64,000 bases of DNA from Actinomycetota bacterium (GTDB lineage: Bacteria > Actinomycetota > Humimicrobiia > Humimicrobiales > Humimicrobiaceae): assembly GCA_018400395.1 (NCBI GenBank), contig JAGYMN010000001.1, positions 6,719-70,718 of the forward strand, read 5' to 3'. Below, piece after piece: positions 53,431 to 63,228 of this stretch (its first letter is position 1; the number at the start of each line of letters is the position of its first letter). The notes beneath the pieces were generated by a model. The model was not told the origin of the DNA. It did no database searches and was given only the letters and a program-made list of their open reading frames with translations. A program made the translations under genes and the position numbers.

Positions 53431-54179
53431 ATCATATTTTCCTTTCCCAGTGCATTGCCTATCCTTCCCAGTATAAAATCCACTGCACCTGCCATATCTT
53501 CTTTACCTGTTATTGAACGTCCTGCTATCAATATATCAGAGCCTGATTGTATAGCTTTTTCAGGGGTACTGAACCGTTTCTGGTCTCCAGGGCTGTCCTC
53601 TTCCAGCCTTATCCCGGGCGTTGCTATAAAAAAATCTTCACCATACTCCTTTCTCAGGATTCCGGCTTCCCCCGGTGAGCATATTATTCCATCTGCACCT
53701 GCATCCAGGGCAATACCTGCAAGCTTTTTTACAGTACCAATATAACCTCCACTGAAACCCATTTCCTCAAGGTCCCTATCATCAAGACTTGTAAGCACGG
53801 TAACCCCGAATAAAAGAGGTTTTATGGAAAGTTCTTTCTTTGACTGCTCTTCAAGGGCTCTTTGTGAATCTTCTATCATCCTTCTGCCTCCCAGGGCATG
53901 TATGGTAATTATTGAAGGCTTTAATTTTGCAATAGCAGAGGATGCCCTGCCCGCAGTGTTTGGTATATCCATAATTTTTGCATCAAGCATTACATCATAA
54001 CCTGATCTCTTTGTGATATCAACAACACCTATCCCGGCACTATATATCATCTCCAGACCCAGTTTTACAGTTGATACCTTTCCTGATATACGGGAAAGTA
54101 TTTTCAGGAGCCTGCCTTTACTGTCAACATCTATTACAACTACAAGACGGTCCCTTAACCTCAGCTTTCTTTTTTTCAA
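53424..54179 (-). CDS. pyrF: orotidine 5'-phosphate decarboxylase
   Basis: Last step to UMP. The 251 aa protein has the catalytic segment MLDAKIMDIPNT with the DxK pair, KLGLEMIYSAG near the N-terminus, and ATPGIRLEED with IAGRSI at the phosphate-binding end. Start ATG overlapping the pyrD stop by 4 bp. Confidence 0.97.
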   Translation of the reverse strand: MKKRKLRLRDRLVVVIDVDSKGRLLKILSRISGKVSTVKLGLEMIYSAGIGVVDITKRSGYDVMLDAKIMDIPNTAGRASSAIAKLKPSIITIHALGGRRMIEDSQRALEEQSKKELSIKPLLFGVTVLTSLDDRDLEEMGFSGGYIGTVKKLAGIALDAGADGIICSPGEAGILRKEYGEDFFIATPGIRLEEDSPGDQKRFSTPEKAIQSGSDILIAGRSITGKEDMAGAVDFILGRIGNALGKENMIW

Positions 54180-55162
54180 ATCCTGATCCTCCCTGTAAAA
54201 TGCCTGATGTTATTTATATTTTTCTTTACAAGATAATCCTCAAGGTCAAGAAGTATTTTTTCTCCTGCATCGTATTCTATAAGATTAACGGTGCCGAGGC
54301 CTACTGCCGATGCGCCCGCTATCATAAACTCCAGAACATCCCTGTAATCAAAGATGCCCCCCATGCCTATTACAGGAAGTATATTCTCCCGGGCCAGTAT
54401 ATATGTCTTTGCAAGCGCAATGGGCTTTATTGCCGGGCCCGAGAGCCCGCCTGTTATATTTCCCAGAAGCGGCCTGTATGTCTCTACATCAACAGCCATG
54501 CCCACGGCTGTATTTATAAGGGAGATAGCTTCTGCGCCTGCCTGCTTTGCTGCCTCTGCTGACTGTATTATATTATCATGATTTGGAGAAAGCTTTGCTA
54601 TCACAGGGATGTCCAGCATTGATACGACTGCATCTACCACCTTCTTTACTTCCTCCGGGAATGCACAGAAGGATGTTCCGTCTTTTTCCACATTGGGGCA
54701 GGAGAGGTTTAGTTCAACTGCTATTATATCTGCTTTTACATCAAGTATCCTGAGGGCTACTTTTTTGAATTCCTCTGAATCCTTGCCGAAGATGCTGAGT
54801 ATTATGCCCGCACCGTCTTTTTTCATCTGTGCAAGATGAGATTTTATAAATACGTCAATCCCGTCATTCTGCAGACCTATTGAGTTTAGCATGCCGGCAG
54901 GTGTCTCGCAGATTCTGGGAGGCGGATTACCTTTTCTTGGCTTCAGCGAATAGCTTTTGGTTGTTACCGCACCAAGTACCGATATATCATAAAAATTACT
55001 GTGTTCCTCTCCATGGGAAAACGTTCCCGAACATGCAACCAGAGGGTTTTTAAGCCCGATCCTGCCTATTTCCACAGACATGTCCGGTTTCCTGCTGCTG
55101 CGCTCTTCACCGGGAACATCTTTTTCATTCTCTTTTTCCCATTTAAAAAGCCTGTCAGTCAA
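54176..55162 (-). CDS. pyrD: dihydroorotate dehydrogenase B, catalytic subunit (NAD-dependent type)
   Basis: FMN enzyme oxidising dihydroorotate to orotate; with PyrK it uses NAD+. The frame of 328 codons has NPLVACSGTFSHG, ELNLSCPN with the type B catalytic Cys region (SCPNVEKDG), and GGLSGPAIKP. The TTG start at 55162 overlaps pyrK by 8 bp but the first 27 residues are charged and not conserved. An ATG at 55081 with AGGAAA upstream starts directly at the family N-terminus (MSVEIGRIGLKNPL) and may be the real start. Confidence 0.95.
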   Translation of the reverse strand: MTDRLFKWEKENEKDVPGEERSSRKPDMSVEIGRIGLKNPLVACSGTFSHGEEHSNFYDISVLGAVTTKSYSLKPRKGNPPPRICETPAGMLNSIGLQNDGIDVFIKSHLAQMKKDGAGIILSIFGKDSEEFKKVALRILDVKADIIAVELNLSCPNVEKDGTSFCAFPEEVKKVVDAVVSMLDIPVIAKLSPNHDNIIQSAEAAKQAGAEAISLINTAVGMAVDVETYRPLLGNITGGLSGPAIKPIALAKTYILARENILPVIGMGGIFDYRDVLEFMIAGASAVGLGTVNLIEYDAGEKILLDLEDYLVKKNINNIRHFTGRIRI

Positions 55163-55949
55163 AAATTACCTCCGATAGCTCAAAAGCAGGTCCTTCCCTG
55201 CAGACTCTTAAATAATCGATTCCGTCTTTCTTTTTTACTTTTACGACACATCCATTACACACGCCGATGCCGCATCCCATTTTCTCTTCCAGTATGGCAG
55301 TTGCCCTTATGTCTTCCCTTTCCAGCTCCCTCTGGAGAACTTTTAACATTTCAACAGGACCGCAGCAGAATATGTCATGATCCCTTAAAACCTTCGGTTC
55401 ATCCAGTATATGGTCGCATACCAGGCCCTGCTGCCCCCAGCTTCCATCTTCTGAAAACATCCTGTATTTAACACCCATCCGCATCAGATCCCTTTCCCAC
55501 ATCAAAAGACTGCTGTCCTTAAAGCCTGCAAGTACAGAGACTTTCTTTCCTTCATCAGCTGCGATTCTTGATATCAGGTTAAGCGGGGCAATTCCCATCC
55601 CTCCGCCAATCAAAAGTAAATTACCTTTTAAAGATACAGGTTCTACCGGTTTCCCCAGGGGACCTGCCATGTTTACGGTATCGCCCTTTTTAAGTTCGGA
55701 CATGTACCTGGTACCCTTGCCCCTGACCCTATAGAGTATTGAAAAAACATTGAACTTCTTTTCAACATCGAAAACTGAAAACGGCCTTCTCAGAAGAGGA
55801 TCCCGTTTATCAGGAGAGCAGCATCTGATATTAACAAACTGCCCGGCGCCTACATTCTTTACTATATGAGGTGCAAATATCTCCATTTTATAGATATCGG
55901 GACCATATCTTTCGTTGGACAGTATTTCGCTGTTTAATATCTTCATCAA
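55155..55949 (-). CDS. pyrK: dihydroorotate dehydrogenase electron transfer subunit
   Basis: FAD and [2Fe-2S] subunit passing electrons from PyrD to NAD+. The 264 aa protein has the RPFSVFDVE FAD motif, GGGMGIAPLNLI NAD motif and the C-terminal iron-sulfur cysteines in CGIGVCNGCVVK plus a later Cys in RVCREGP. Its presence shows the NAD-linked, quinone-independent enzyme, which fits anaerobic life. Overlaps carB by 4 bp. Confidence 0.97.
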   Translation of the reverse strand: MMKILNSEILSNERYGPDIYKMEIFAPHIVKNVGAGQFVNIRCCSPDKRDPLLRRPFSVFDVEKKFNVFSILYRVRGKGTRYMSELKKGDTVNMAGPLGKPVEPVSLKGNLLLIGGGMGIAPLNLISRIAADEGKKVSVLAGFKDSSLLMWERDLMRMGVKYRMFSEDGSWGQQGLVCDHILDEPKVLRDHDIFCCGPVEMLKVLQRELEREDIRATAILEEKMGCGIGVCNGCVVKVKKKDGIDYLRVCREGPAFELSEVIFD

Positions 55950-58900
55950 TATTCCTGTATGGGTTTAACCTTTACTTCAGAATTTTTTTTCATTCCCTCT
56001 ATTCCCTGCAGAAGAGCCCTCGCAGCAGAAAGTGTTGTAATAGACGGCACGTTATGGAGTACCGCAGCTGTCCTCATATAATAACCGTCACTTCTTGCCC
56101 TGCTGCCTTCAGGAGTATTTATTATCAGATCTATTTCCCTGTTTTTTATCATATCTATTATATTGGGTCTTCCTTCCCTGATTTTTAGGATCCTGTCTGT
56201 CTTTATACCGTTTCCTGACAGTATCTCTGCTGTCCCGCTTGTCGATATAATTTTAAAATCCATTTCTGAAAGCTTCCTTGCAATTTCAACTATAAGGTCT
56301 TTATCCCTGTCACTTACCGATATGAACACTGAGCCGGAAGTGGGGAATACCTGATTTATTGAAATCTGGGTCTTTGCAAAAGCTATGCCGAAATCCGGGT
56401 CTATTCCCATGACCTCACCCGTGGACTTCATCTCCGGTCCCAGTATGGTGTCCACCCCGGGGAACCGGTTGAATGGAAGTACCGCCTCTTTTATGCTGAA
56501 ATAACCCAGCCTGGTTGAATCCACGCGTTTAAAATCCTGCTGGCTCAGCTTCATTCCTGCCAGGACCCTGGAAGCTATCTTGGCCAGGGGAACTCCTATA
56601 GATTTGCTTATAAAAGGTACTGTTCTCGATGCCCTGGGGTTTGCTTCCAGGACATAGACCATTCCATCCTTTACTGCGTATTGTATGTTTATCAGTCCTA
56701 CGACCCTGAGCTCTTCTGCTATTTTATATGTATAATCCCTTATAATATCAATAATTTCCCTGCTGAGAGTAAATGGCGGTATGACACATGCACTATCGCC
56801 TGAATGTATGCCTGCTTCCTCTATATGTTCCATTATACCGCCGATGAAAAGTTCTTCTCCGTCGTATATTGCATCTACATCCACCTCAATTGCCCTCTCC
56901 AGGAATCTGTCTATAAGTATGGGCCGGTCATTTGATACAACAGCTGCATTCTTTACATAGTCCCTCAGGCTATCCCTGTCATATACAATATTCATAGCCC
57001 TGCCGCCAAGGACATATGAAGGTCTTACAAGCACCGGATAACCTATTCTTTCTGCTATATCTACAGCTTCGCTCTCATTAAGAGCAGTTCCGTTTTCCGG
57101 CTGGGGAATCCCCAGTTTTTTCAACATGTTTCCAAATCTTTTCCTGTCTTCTGCAAGGTCTATGGAATCAGGGGATGTACCCAGTATGTTTACACCTGCT
57201 TTCTGCAGGGGAATAGCAAGCTTTAATGGTGTCTGGCCCCCAAATTGTATTATCACCCCTGATGGTTTCTCTGCTTCTATTATATTCATAACATCCTCAA
57301 AGGTCAGGGGCTCAAAATACAGTCTGTCAGAAGTGTCGTAATCTGTACTTACAGTCTCGGGATTGCAGTTTACCATTATTGTCTCATAGCCCATATCATG
57401 AAGGGCATAGGATGAATGTACGCAGCAGTAATCAAATTCTATCCCCTGGCCAATCCTGTTGGGTCCGCTTCCCAGTATTACTATTTTCTCCCTGCTTGTA
57501 GGAAGTATCTCGTCCTCACTTTCATATGTAGAATAATAATATGACGTGTAAGCTTCAAACTCGGCAGCGCATGTATCAACGGTCTTAAATGTCGTAACAA
57601 TTCCCATCTTTTTTCTTAAATTCCTTATATCTATCTCTTTACATCTGCAGAGGTGTGCAAGCTGAATGTCGGAGTAGCCATTCCTTTTGGCCTCCATGAG
57701 CATATCCCGGTCAAGGTTTTTAAGACTGGTATCCTTAAATTTTTTTTCAAACTCAACAAGCTGCGCTATATTGCTCAAAAACCAGGGGTCTATTTTAGTT
57801 AATTTATAAATCTCATCTATGCTTTTACCCTTTTCAATCGCAATTTTTATATAAAATACCCTGTCCTGGTTTGGTACTGTAAGCCTGTCGTATATTAGTT
57901 CATCCCTGACATTGCATACCCCGTCAGCTCCGAGTCCGTAGCGGTCTATCTCAAGGGACCTTATGGATTTCTGCAGGGCCTCCTTAAATGTCCTTCCTAT
58001 AGCCATTACCTCACCGACGGACTTCATCCTTGTTGTAAGTGAGGTGTCCGTACCTGCAAATTTTTCAAACGCCCATCTTGGAAACTTCACAACTACATAG
58101 TCTATTGACGGCTCAAAACAGGCAGTTGTCTTTTTTGTAATATCGTTGGGTATCTCATCAAGCGTATAGCCCACAGCGAGTTTTGTAGCTATCTTTGCTA
58201 TTGGAAAACCTGTTGCCTTTGAGGCAAGGGCGCTGCTCCTTGATACCCTGGGGTTCATCTCTATAACAGCCATTTTCCCATTTTCCGGATCAACTGCAAA
58301 CTGTATATTTGAACCGCCGGTTTCCACGCCTATCTTCCTTATAATATCAATAGCCGCATCTCTCATATTTATATATTCCTTATCCGTGAGTGTCTGTGCC
58401 GGGGCCACTGTTATGCTGTCTCCTGTATGGACTCCCATAGGATCAAAATTCTCGATGGAACATACTATGACCACATTATCTGCCCTGTCCCTCATAACCT
58501 CCAGTTCGAATTCCTTCCACCCTGCAACAGACTTCTCTACAAGTACCTCAGATGCCGGCGAGAGGTCCAGGCCCCTGGTGACTATCTCTGTGAATTCCTC
58601 CCTGTTAAAGGCTACCCCGCCTCCGAGGCCGCCAAGTGTAAAACTTGGCCTTACAACAAGCGGATATTTTAGCTTATCTGCAAAATCCAGTGCTTCCAGA
58701 AGGCTGTGTGCATATCCGCTTGGCGGAACATAAAGCCCTATCGAGCTCATTGCTTCCTTGAATTCCTCCCTGTCCTCTGCCCTCGTTATCACGTCTACAT
58801 CTGCTCCGATAAGTTCTACTCCGTAAGTTTTTAGTACTCCCTCACGGGCAAGCATTACCGCCATGTTAAGCCCCGTCTGGCCTCCAAGAGTCGGAAGGAT

Positions 58901-59155
58901 TGCATCGGGCCTTTCCCTTTCTATTATCTTTTCCACAAATTCCGTGGAAAGGGGCTCGATATATGTCTTATCTGCAAATTCAGGATCGGTCATTATGGTG
59001 GCAGGGTTGGAGTTTACCAGCACGACCTGGTAACCCTCTTCACGCAACACCTTGCATGCCTGGGCGCCTGAATAATCAAACTCGCAGGCCTGCCCGATTA
59101 TTATCGGACCAGACCCTATTATCATTATTTTCTTTAAGTCTTTTCTCTTTGGCAT
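55946..59155 (-). CDS. carB: carbamoyl-phosphate synthase large subunit
   Basis: Makes carbamoyl phosphate from bicarbonate, ATP and glutamine-derived ammonia. The 1069 aa protein has two homologous halves, each an ATP-grasp unit (IMIIGSGPIIIGQACEFDYSG region at the N-terminus; ILGSGPNRIGQGIEFDYCC region near 555), and a C-terminal allosteric MGS-like domain from about 935. Full length, no anomalies. It lies 9 bp after carA. Confidence 0.98.
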   Translation of the reverse strand: MPKRKDLKKIMIIGSGPIIIGQACEFDYSGAQACKVLREEGYQVVLVNSNPATIMTDPEFADKTYIEPLSTEFVEKIIERERPDAILPTLGGQTGLNMAVMLAREGVLKTYGVELIGADVDVITRAEDREEFKEAMSSIGLYVPPSGYAHSLLEALDFADKLKYPLVVRPSFTLGGLGGGVAFNREEFTEIVTRGLDLSPASEVLVEKSVAGWKEFELEVMRDRADNVVIVCSIENFDPMGVHTGDSITVAPAQTLTDKEYINMRDAAIDIIRKIGVETGGSNIQFAVDPENGKMAVIEMNPRVSRSSALASKATGFPIAKIATKLAVGYTLDEIPNDITKKTTACFEPSIDYVVVKFPRWAFEKFAGTDTSLTTRMKSVGEVMAIGRTFKEALQKSIRSLEIDRYGLGADGVCNVRDELIYDRLTVPNQDRVFYIKIAIEKGKSIDEIYKLTKIDPWFLSNIAQLVEFEKKFKDTSLKNLDRDMLMEAKRNGYSDIQLAHLCRCKEIDIRNLRKKMGIVTTFKTVDTCAAEFEAYTSYYYSTYESEDEILPTSREKIVILGSGPNRIGQGIEFDYCCVHSSYALHDMGYETIMVNCNPETVSTDYDTSDRLYFEPLTFEDVMNIIEAEKPSGVIIQFGGQTPLKLAIPLQKAGVNILGTSPDSIDLAEDRKRFGNMLKKLGIPQPENGTALNESEAVDIAERIGYPVLVRPSYVLGGRAMNIVYDRDSLRDYVKNAAVVSNDRPILIDRFLERAIEVDVDAIYDGEELFIGGIMEHIEEAGIHSGDSACVIPPFTLSREIIDIIRDYTYKIAEELRVVGLINIQYAVKDGMVYVLEANPRASRTVPFISKSIGVPLAKIASRVLAGMKLSQQDFKRVDSTRLGYFSIKEAVLPFNRFPGVDTILGPEMKSTGEVMGIDPDFGIAFAKTQISINQVFPTSGSVFISVSDRDKDLIVEIARKLSEMDFKIISTSGTAEILSGNGIKTDRILKIREGRPNIIDMIKNREIDLIINTPEGSRARSDGYYMRTAAVLHNVPSITTLSAARALLQGIEGMKKNSEVKVKPIQEY

Positions 59156-59164
59156 TTATTCTCC

Positions 59165-60277
59165 TTAACCGTCCCTGCCATTCTTACCAAAATCATCAAT
59201 AAGCCCAGCAAATCTTTTAAAAATATATCTTGAATCATGGGGACCGGGTCCTGCCTCCGGATGATGCTGCACTGTAATAGAATACATCCCCGGGTAATAA
59301 AGGCCCTCTATTGTATTGTCGTTAAGGTTTATATGTGTTATCCGGTATGGTACCCCTATGCTGTCAAGTGAATCTATATCAACAGAAAATCCGTGATTCT
59401 GCGTTGTTATTTCAATCCGCCCGCTTTCAGTATTTTTTACCGGATGATTTGAACCGTGATGGCCGAATTTTAACTTATAAGTTCTGGCTCCCAGTGCAAG
59501 GGCAAGCAATTGATGGCCAAGACAGACCCCGAATATGGGTATTTTTCCGATAAGGCTTTTTATATTTTCAACAGCATACTTAACGGCAGCCGGGTCACCG
59601 GGCCCATTTGACAGGATTACCCCGTCAAACTCTCCGGTCAGTAAATCCCGGGGAGGAGTCCGGGCAGGCATGACTACTATGTTAAATCCTTCATAATCCA
59701 GGCATCTAAGTATGCTGGTCTTTACCCCAAAATCATATACTGCAACCGTATATCTGTAATCGGTCTTACCCGGATTAAATACATATTTTTCGGTGCATGT
59801 CACATTATCTACAAGGTTCCTTCCTGTCATATAGGGAAAGGTTTCAAGTTTTTCCTTCAGGATGCCGGGGTCTGATGTTTCAGTTGATATTATACCCTTC
59901 ATGGCTCCCTCAACCCTTATCTGCTTTGTCAGCTGCCTTGTATCTATATCATATATACCTACTATGGAATATTCTTTAAGGTACTGCTGCAGGCTCTTTT
60001 CAGCCCTCCAGTTGCTGTAATGATCAATGTATTCACGTACTATAAAGCCCTTCACCTGTACCTGTGATGACTCTATGTCCCGGGAGTTTACCCCGTAATT
60101 TCCAATCTGGGGATATGTCATTGTAACTATCTGTTCACAGTAGGATGGGTCAGTAAGTATTTCCTGATAGCCTGTCATGGCCGTGTTAAATACTACTTCC
60201 CCGGGCACCTCACCGCTGCTCCCGAAATTTTTACCTTCAAATATCATTCCATTTTCAAGAAAAAGAACTGCTTTCAA
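59165..60277 (-). CDS. carA: carbamoyl-phosphate synthase small (glutaminase) subunit
   Basis: Class I glutamine amidotransferase feeding ammonia to CarB. The 370 aa protein has the N-terminal CPSase domain (GEVVFNTAMTGYQEILTDPSY), the nucleophile in FGVCLGHQLLALA and the HHPEAGPGPHD triad end. Overlaps pyrC by 4 bp. Confidence 0.98.
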   Translation of the reverse strand: MKAVLFLENGMIFEGKNFGSSGEVPGEVVFNTAMTGYQEILTDPSYCEQIVTMTYPQIGNYGVNSRDIESSQVQVKGFIVREYIDHYSNWRAEKSLQQYLKEYSIVGIYDIDTRQLTKQIRVEGAMKGIISTETSDPGILKEKLETFPYMTGRNLVDNVTCTEKYVFNPGKTDYRYTVAVYDFGVKTSILRCLDYEGFNIVVMPARTPPRDLLTGEFDGVILSNGPGDPAAVKYAVENIKSLIGKIPIFGVCLGHQLLALALGARTYKLKFGHHGSNHPVKNTESGRIEITTQNHGFSVDIDSLDSIGVPYRITHINLNDNTIEGLYYPGMYSITVQHHPEAGPGPHDSRYIFKRFAGLIDDFGKNGRDG

Positions 60278-61566
60278 TTTGACCCGCTTTCGTAAACTAT
60301 TTTTCCCTTTTTTACCGTATATTTTATCTTCCCGTAAAGCTTCTGCCCTATAAATGCGCTGTTTTTGCTTCTCGACCTGAAACTATCTGCTGCAGGTGTA
60401 AAATCTGCTCCAGGATCTGCTACTGTTATATCCGCTGATTTACCCCTGGATATTTTACCGGCATTTATACCTATTATTGACGATGGGCCCAGAGTTAAAA
60501 GCCGGACCAGCTTATCTATACCGACTCCATTATCCCTGCAAAGCTTCGTATAGGAAGAAGCAAACAGTGTTTCCAGCCCGATTGTTCCGAACTCTGCCGC
60601 TCTAAAAGTTGTATTCTTCTCTGTATCGAGATGGGGTGCGTGATCGGATATAATTGCATCTATGGTCCCGTCCTTTACCCCTTCTATAAGGGCCATCTGG
60701 TCATCTCTGCTTCTCAGGGGAGGTTTAACCTTAAGGTTTGTGTTAAATCCTTCAAGGAAGCTGTCATTGAAAAAAAGATGGTGTGAAGTTACATCGCATG
60801 TAACAGGAACCCCATTCTTTTTTGCCCTCCTTATCATATCCACAGCTGCGGAAGTACTTACATGTGTAATATGTATCCTCGCCCCGGTCTTACCTGCAAG
60901 CATTATATCCCGCTGTATAATTATATCGTCAGAAAGTCTGGATATACCTTCGAGTCCAAGTCTTGTAGAAAACTTCCCTTCGTGCATAAGTCCGTATCCT
61001 GAAAAACTGTACTCTTCCTCATGAAGAACAAGAGGCTTTCCGAACTGGACAGAATATCTCATAATCTCAAACATAAGCCTTGCATCAGATACGCACCTGC
61101 CGTCATCAGAAAATGCCACAGCCCCCTCTTCGGAAAGAAGTCCCATTTCCGTGATCTCCTTTCCCGCGATTCCTTTTGTCATCGCAGCAACAGGATAAAT
61201 GCTGCAGTCTGTAGAATCCGCCTTCTCTATTACGTATTTTACAAGATGTGGGCTGTCTATCGCCGGGGATGTATTAGGCATGCAGGCCATTGAAGTTATA
61301 CCGCCTGCAAGTGCTGCTTCCGCCCCGCTTTCTATGGTTTCTTCTTCCTCAAAACCGGGATCCCTGAGATGAACATGCATGTCAACCAGGCCGGGCATTA
61401 CAATCATGCCCCGTGCATCTATTATCTTTATATCCCCGCTGCCGGCTTCTATTTTATCTGCTATATCTTTTATCAGCCTGCCTTCTATATAAATGTCTTT
61501 TCTGCAAAACCTGCCGGTTTCCGGATCTGCAAGGCTTCCGTTACTGATTAGTATTTTACTTCCCAT
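60274..61566 (-). CDS. pyrC: dihydroorotase (class I)
   Basis: Zinc amidohydrolase converting carbamoyl aspartate to dihydroorotate. The 430 aa protein has DMHVHLRDPG with H64 and H66, the ICTHVSTSA-type segment (RIHITHVSTS), and the late ISDHAPH motif with the catalytic Asp. Length matches the class I enzyme. It lies 13 bp after pyrB. Confidence 0.97.
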   Translation of the reverse strand: MGSKILISNGSLADPETGRFCRKDIYIEGRLIKDIADKIEAGSGDIKIIDARGMIVMPGLVDMHVHLRDPGFEEEETIESGAEAALAGGITSMACMPNTSPAIDSPHLVKYVIEKADSTDCSIYPVAAMTKGIAGKEITEMGLLSEEGAVAFSDDGRCVSDARLMFEIMRYSVQFGKPLVLHEEEYSFSGYGLMHEGKFSTRLGLEGISRLSDDIIIQRDIMLAGKTGARIHITHVSTSAAVDMIRRAKKNGVPVTCDVTSHHLFFNDSFLEGFNTNLKVKPPLRSRDDQMALIEGVKDGTIDAIISDHAPHLDTEKNTTFRAAEFGTIGLETLFASSYTKLCRDNGVGIDKLVRLLTLGPSSIIGINAGKISRGKSADITVADPGADFTPAADSFRSRSKNSAFIGQKLYGKIKYTVKKGKIVYESGSN

Positions 61567-61579
61567 ATCCTACTTCCAT

Positions 61580-62500
61580 TCATCCAAGTATAAGGTATAA
61601 AATTGCCATCCTTATTGCCACCCCGCCTGTTACCTGATCCTCTATGATCACACTGCTGTAGGGACTTCTTGTCCCGCCCATAACTTCATCGCTTATCTCT
61701 ATGCCTCTGTTTACGGGTCCGGGGTGCATTATGACTGCACTTTCCTTCATTCTACCGACCCTGTCCCTGTTCAGGCTGAAAAACCTGTTGTACTCCCTTA
61801 TGGAGGGATAGAATTTTCTGCCCTGTCTTTCAAACTGCATCCTGAGCATATAGATTATATCTGCGCTTTCAATTACGTCGTCTATGCAGCTGTATATCTT
61901 AAAACCTGAGCAGTCCTCCGGTAGAAGCATCGAAGGTGCGACAATTGAGACGTCCATTCCCATTTTTTCGAAAAGAAGAATGTCTGAGGCTGCCACCCTG
62001 CTGTTTAAAAAGTCGCCCACTATTGCAACCTTCAGTCCCCTGCATTCCTTAAACCTGCTCCTTATGGTATAGAGATCAAGGAGTGCCTGGGTAGGATGCT
62101 GATGTTTGCCGTCACCTGCATTTATTACGGGAATATCTATAAGGTCGTCCACCATCTTGACAGTGCCGCTGTCACTATGCCGCACAACTACAAGGTCGAC
62201 CTGCATTGCAAGTATGGTCCTTAATGTATCCATTATTGACTCGCCCTTTTTAAGACTCGATGTAGAGGCAGAAAAATTGATCATATCGGCCGACAGTCTC
62301 TTTGCAGCTACTTCAAAAGAAGTCCTCGTCCTTGTGCTGGATTCAAAAAAGAGGTTTACAACAGCCTTGCCCCTGAGTATGGGTACTTTCTTTATCTCCC
62401 TTTTTGATATATCGGTAAACGAATCGGCTGTATCCATTATTTTTATAACATCTTCTTTTTCCAGGTCATCTACCTGCAGTATGCTTTTCTTACTTAACAT
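61580..62500 (-). CDS. pyrB: aspartate carbamoyltransferase catalytic subunit
   Basis: First committed pyrimidine step. The 306 aa protein has the carbamoyl-phosphate loop FFESSTRTRTSFE (S54-T57), HPTQALLDLYT and the HPGPVNRG motif. No pyrI regulatory subunit is present, so regulation is likely through PyrR. Overlaps the pyrR end by 11 bp. Confidence 0.98.
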   Translation of the reverse strand: MLSKKSILQVDDLEKEDVIKIMDTADSFTDISKREIKKVPILRGKAVVNLFFESSTRTRTSFEVAAKRLSADMINFSASTSSLKKGESIMDTLRTILAMQVDLVVVRHSDSGTVKMVDDLIDIPVINAGDGKHQHPTQALLDLYTIRSRFKECRGLKVAIVGDFLNSRVAASDILLFEKMGMDVSIVAPSMLLPEDCSGFKIYSCIDDVIESADIIYMLRMQFERQGRKFYPSIREYNRFFSLNRDRVGRMKESAVIMHPGPVNRGIEISDEVMGGTRSPYSSVIIEDQVTGGVAIRMAILYLILG

Positions 62501-63038
62501 CTTCTTCCTTTTCCAGGAGAATAACGCCGTCCTCCCCGTCGGTCTCCTTAAGTTTCACCATCACAAGTTCATTCCGGGAAGTCGGCACATTTTTTCCAAC
62601 ATAATCAGCCCTTATCGGCAGCTCCCGGTGACCCCTGTCTATAAGGACGACAAGCTGGATTGATCTTGGCCTGCCCAGGTCTATTATTGCGTCCATCGCC
62701 GCCCTTATTGTCCTTCCCGTGAATAGCACATCATCCACAAGGATCACATTCTTATCAGTTATATCGAAGCCTATTTCTGTCTTTTCTACATCAGATTTTA
62801 TTTTCATCCCGAAATCGTCCCTGTAGAACGATATGTCAAGTTTCCCAAAATCCACCTTCTTTTCCTCAAAAGACTCGATTCTGTCTGCAATCCTTCTGGC
62901 CAGGGGAACACCCCTTTTTCTCAAACCAATGATAACAAGGTTTTCTGAGCCCCTGTTCCTCTCCAGTATCTCATGGGATATCCTCTTTATCACTCTTTCC
63001 AGGTCATCCGGATTTAGAATATTTGCTTTCTCTATCAT
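62490..63038 (-). CDS. pyrR: bifunctional PyrR: pyr operon regulator / uracil phosphoribosyltransferase
   Basis: UMP-responsive RNA-binding attenuation protein with PRPP-dependent activity. The 182 aa protein has the PRPP motif VILVDDVLFTGRT at 98-110, the N-terminal SHEILERN segment and the basic IGLRKRGVPLA region. GGAAAG precedes the ATG. The leader at 63048-63214 carries its binding loop and a terminator, so it should control its own operon. Confidence 0.97.
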   Translation of the reverse strand: MIEKANILNPDDLERVIKRISHEILERNRGSENLVIIGLRKRGVPLARRIADRIESFEEKKVDFGKLDISFYRDDFGMKIKSDVEKTEIGFDITDKNVILVDDVLFTGRTIRAAMDAIIDLGRPRSIQLVVLIDRGHRELPIRADYVGKNVPTSRNELVMVKLKETDGEDGVILLEKEEDVK

Positions 63039-63047
63039 AATCTTTCC

Positions 63048-63085
63048 AAAAAAAAGACCCTCTTACAAAAATGTAAGAAGGCCTT
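63048..63085 (-). terminator. pyr operon attenuator (intrinsic terminator)
   Basis: Minus-strand AGGCCTTCTTACA pairs with TGTAAGAGGGTCT (13 bp including two G-U pairs, 4-nt loop) and is followed by at least eight U (63048-63055). It ends about 10 bp before the pyrR ATG, between the PyrR-binding loop and the first gene. This is the classical place of the PyrR-controlled terminator. Confidence 0.8.
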
Positions 63086-63134
63086 CAAATCTATATTATT
63101 TAATTGTAGCAATAATATATAAACCATACCTTTT

Positions 63135-63148
63135 AGCCTCTCTGGACT
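63135..63148 (-). promoter_or_regulatory. PyrR-binding loop (anti-antiterminator)
   Basis: The minus-strand RNA reads AGUCCAGAGAGGCU, a full match to the known PyrR-binding consensus ARUCCNGNGAGGYU. It sits 38 nt downstream of the promoter and upstream of the terminator. When UMP-bound PyrR holds this loop, the downstream terminator can form. Consensus match is seen; the antiterminator pairing was not folded. Confidence 0.85.
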
Positions 63149-63185
63149 ATTTTAAAGGTTGACATATTAAATTTTCTCTCAAAAT

Positions 63186-63214
63186 ACTATAGATTAATTC
63201 AGTTCAAAATACAA
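63186..63214 (-). promoter_or_regulatory. sigma-70-type promoter of the pyr operon
   Basis: Minus-strand TTGTAT (-35, 63209-63214), a 17-nt spacer and TATAGT (-10, 63186-63191), starting 15 bp after the stop of the RRM gene. The leader to pyrR is about 140 nt. Confidence 0.6.
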
Positions 63215-63228
63215 GGAAGAATCAAAAA

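Noticed and set aside
62106..62663. Plus-strand open frame opposite pyrB/pyrR
   Set aside because: Shadow of two well-identified genes; no Shine-Dalgarno or known domain.
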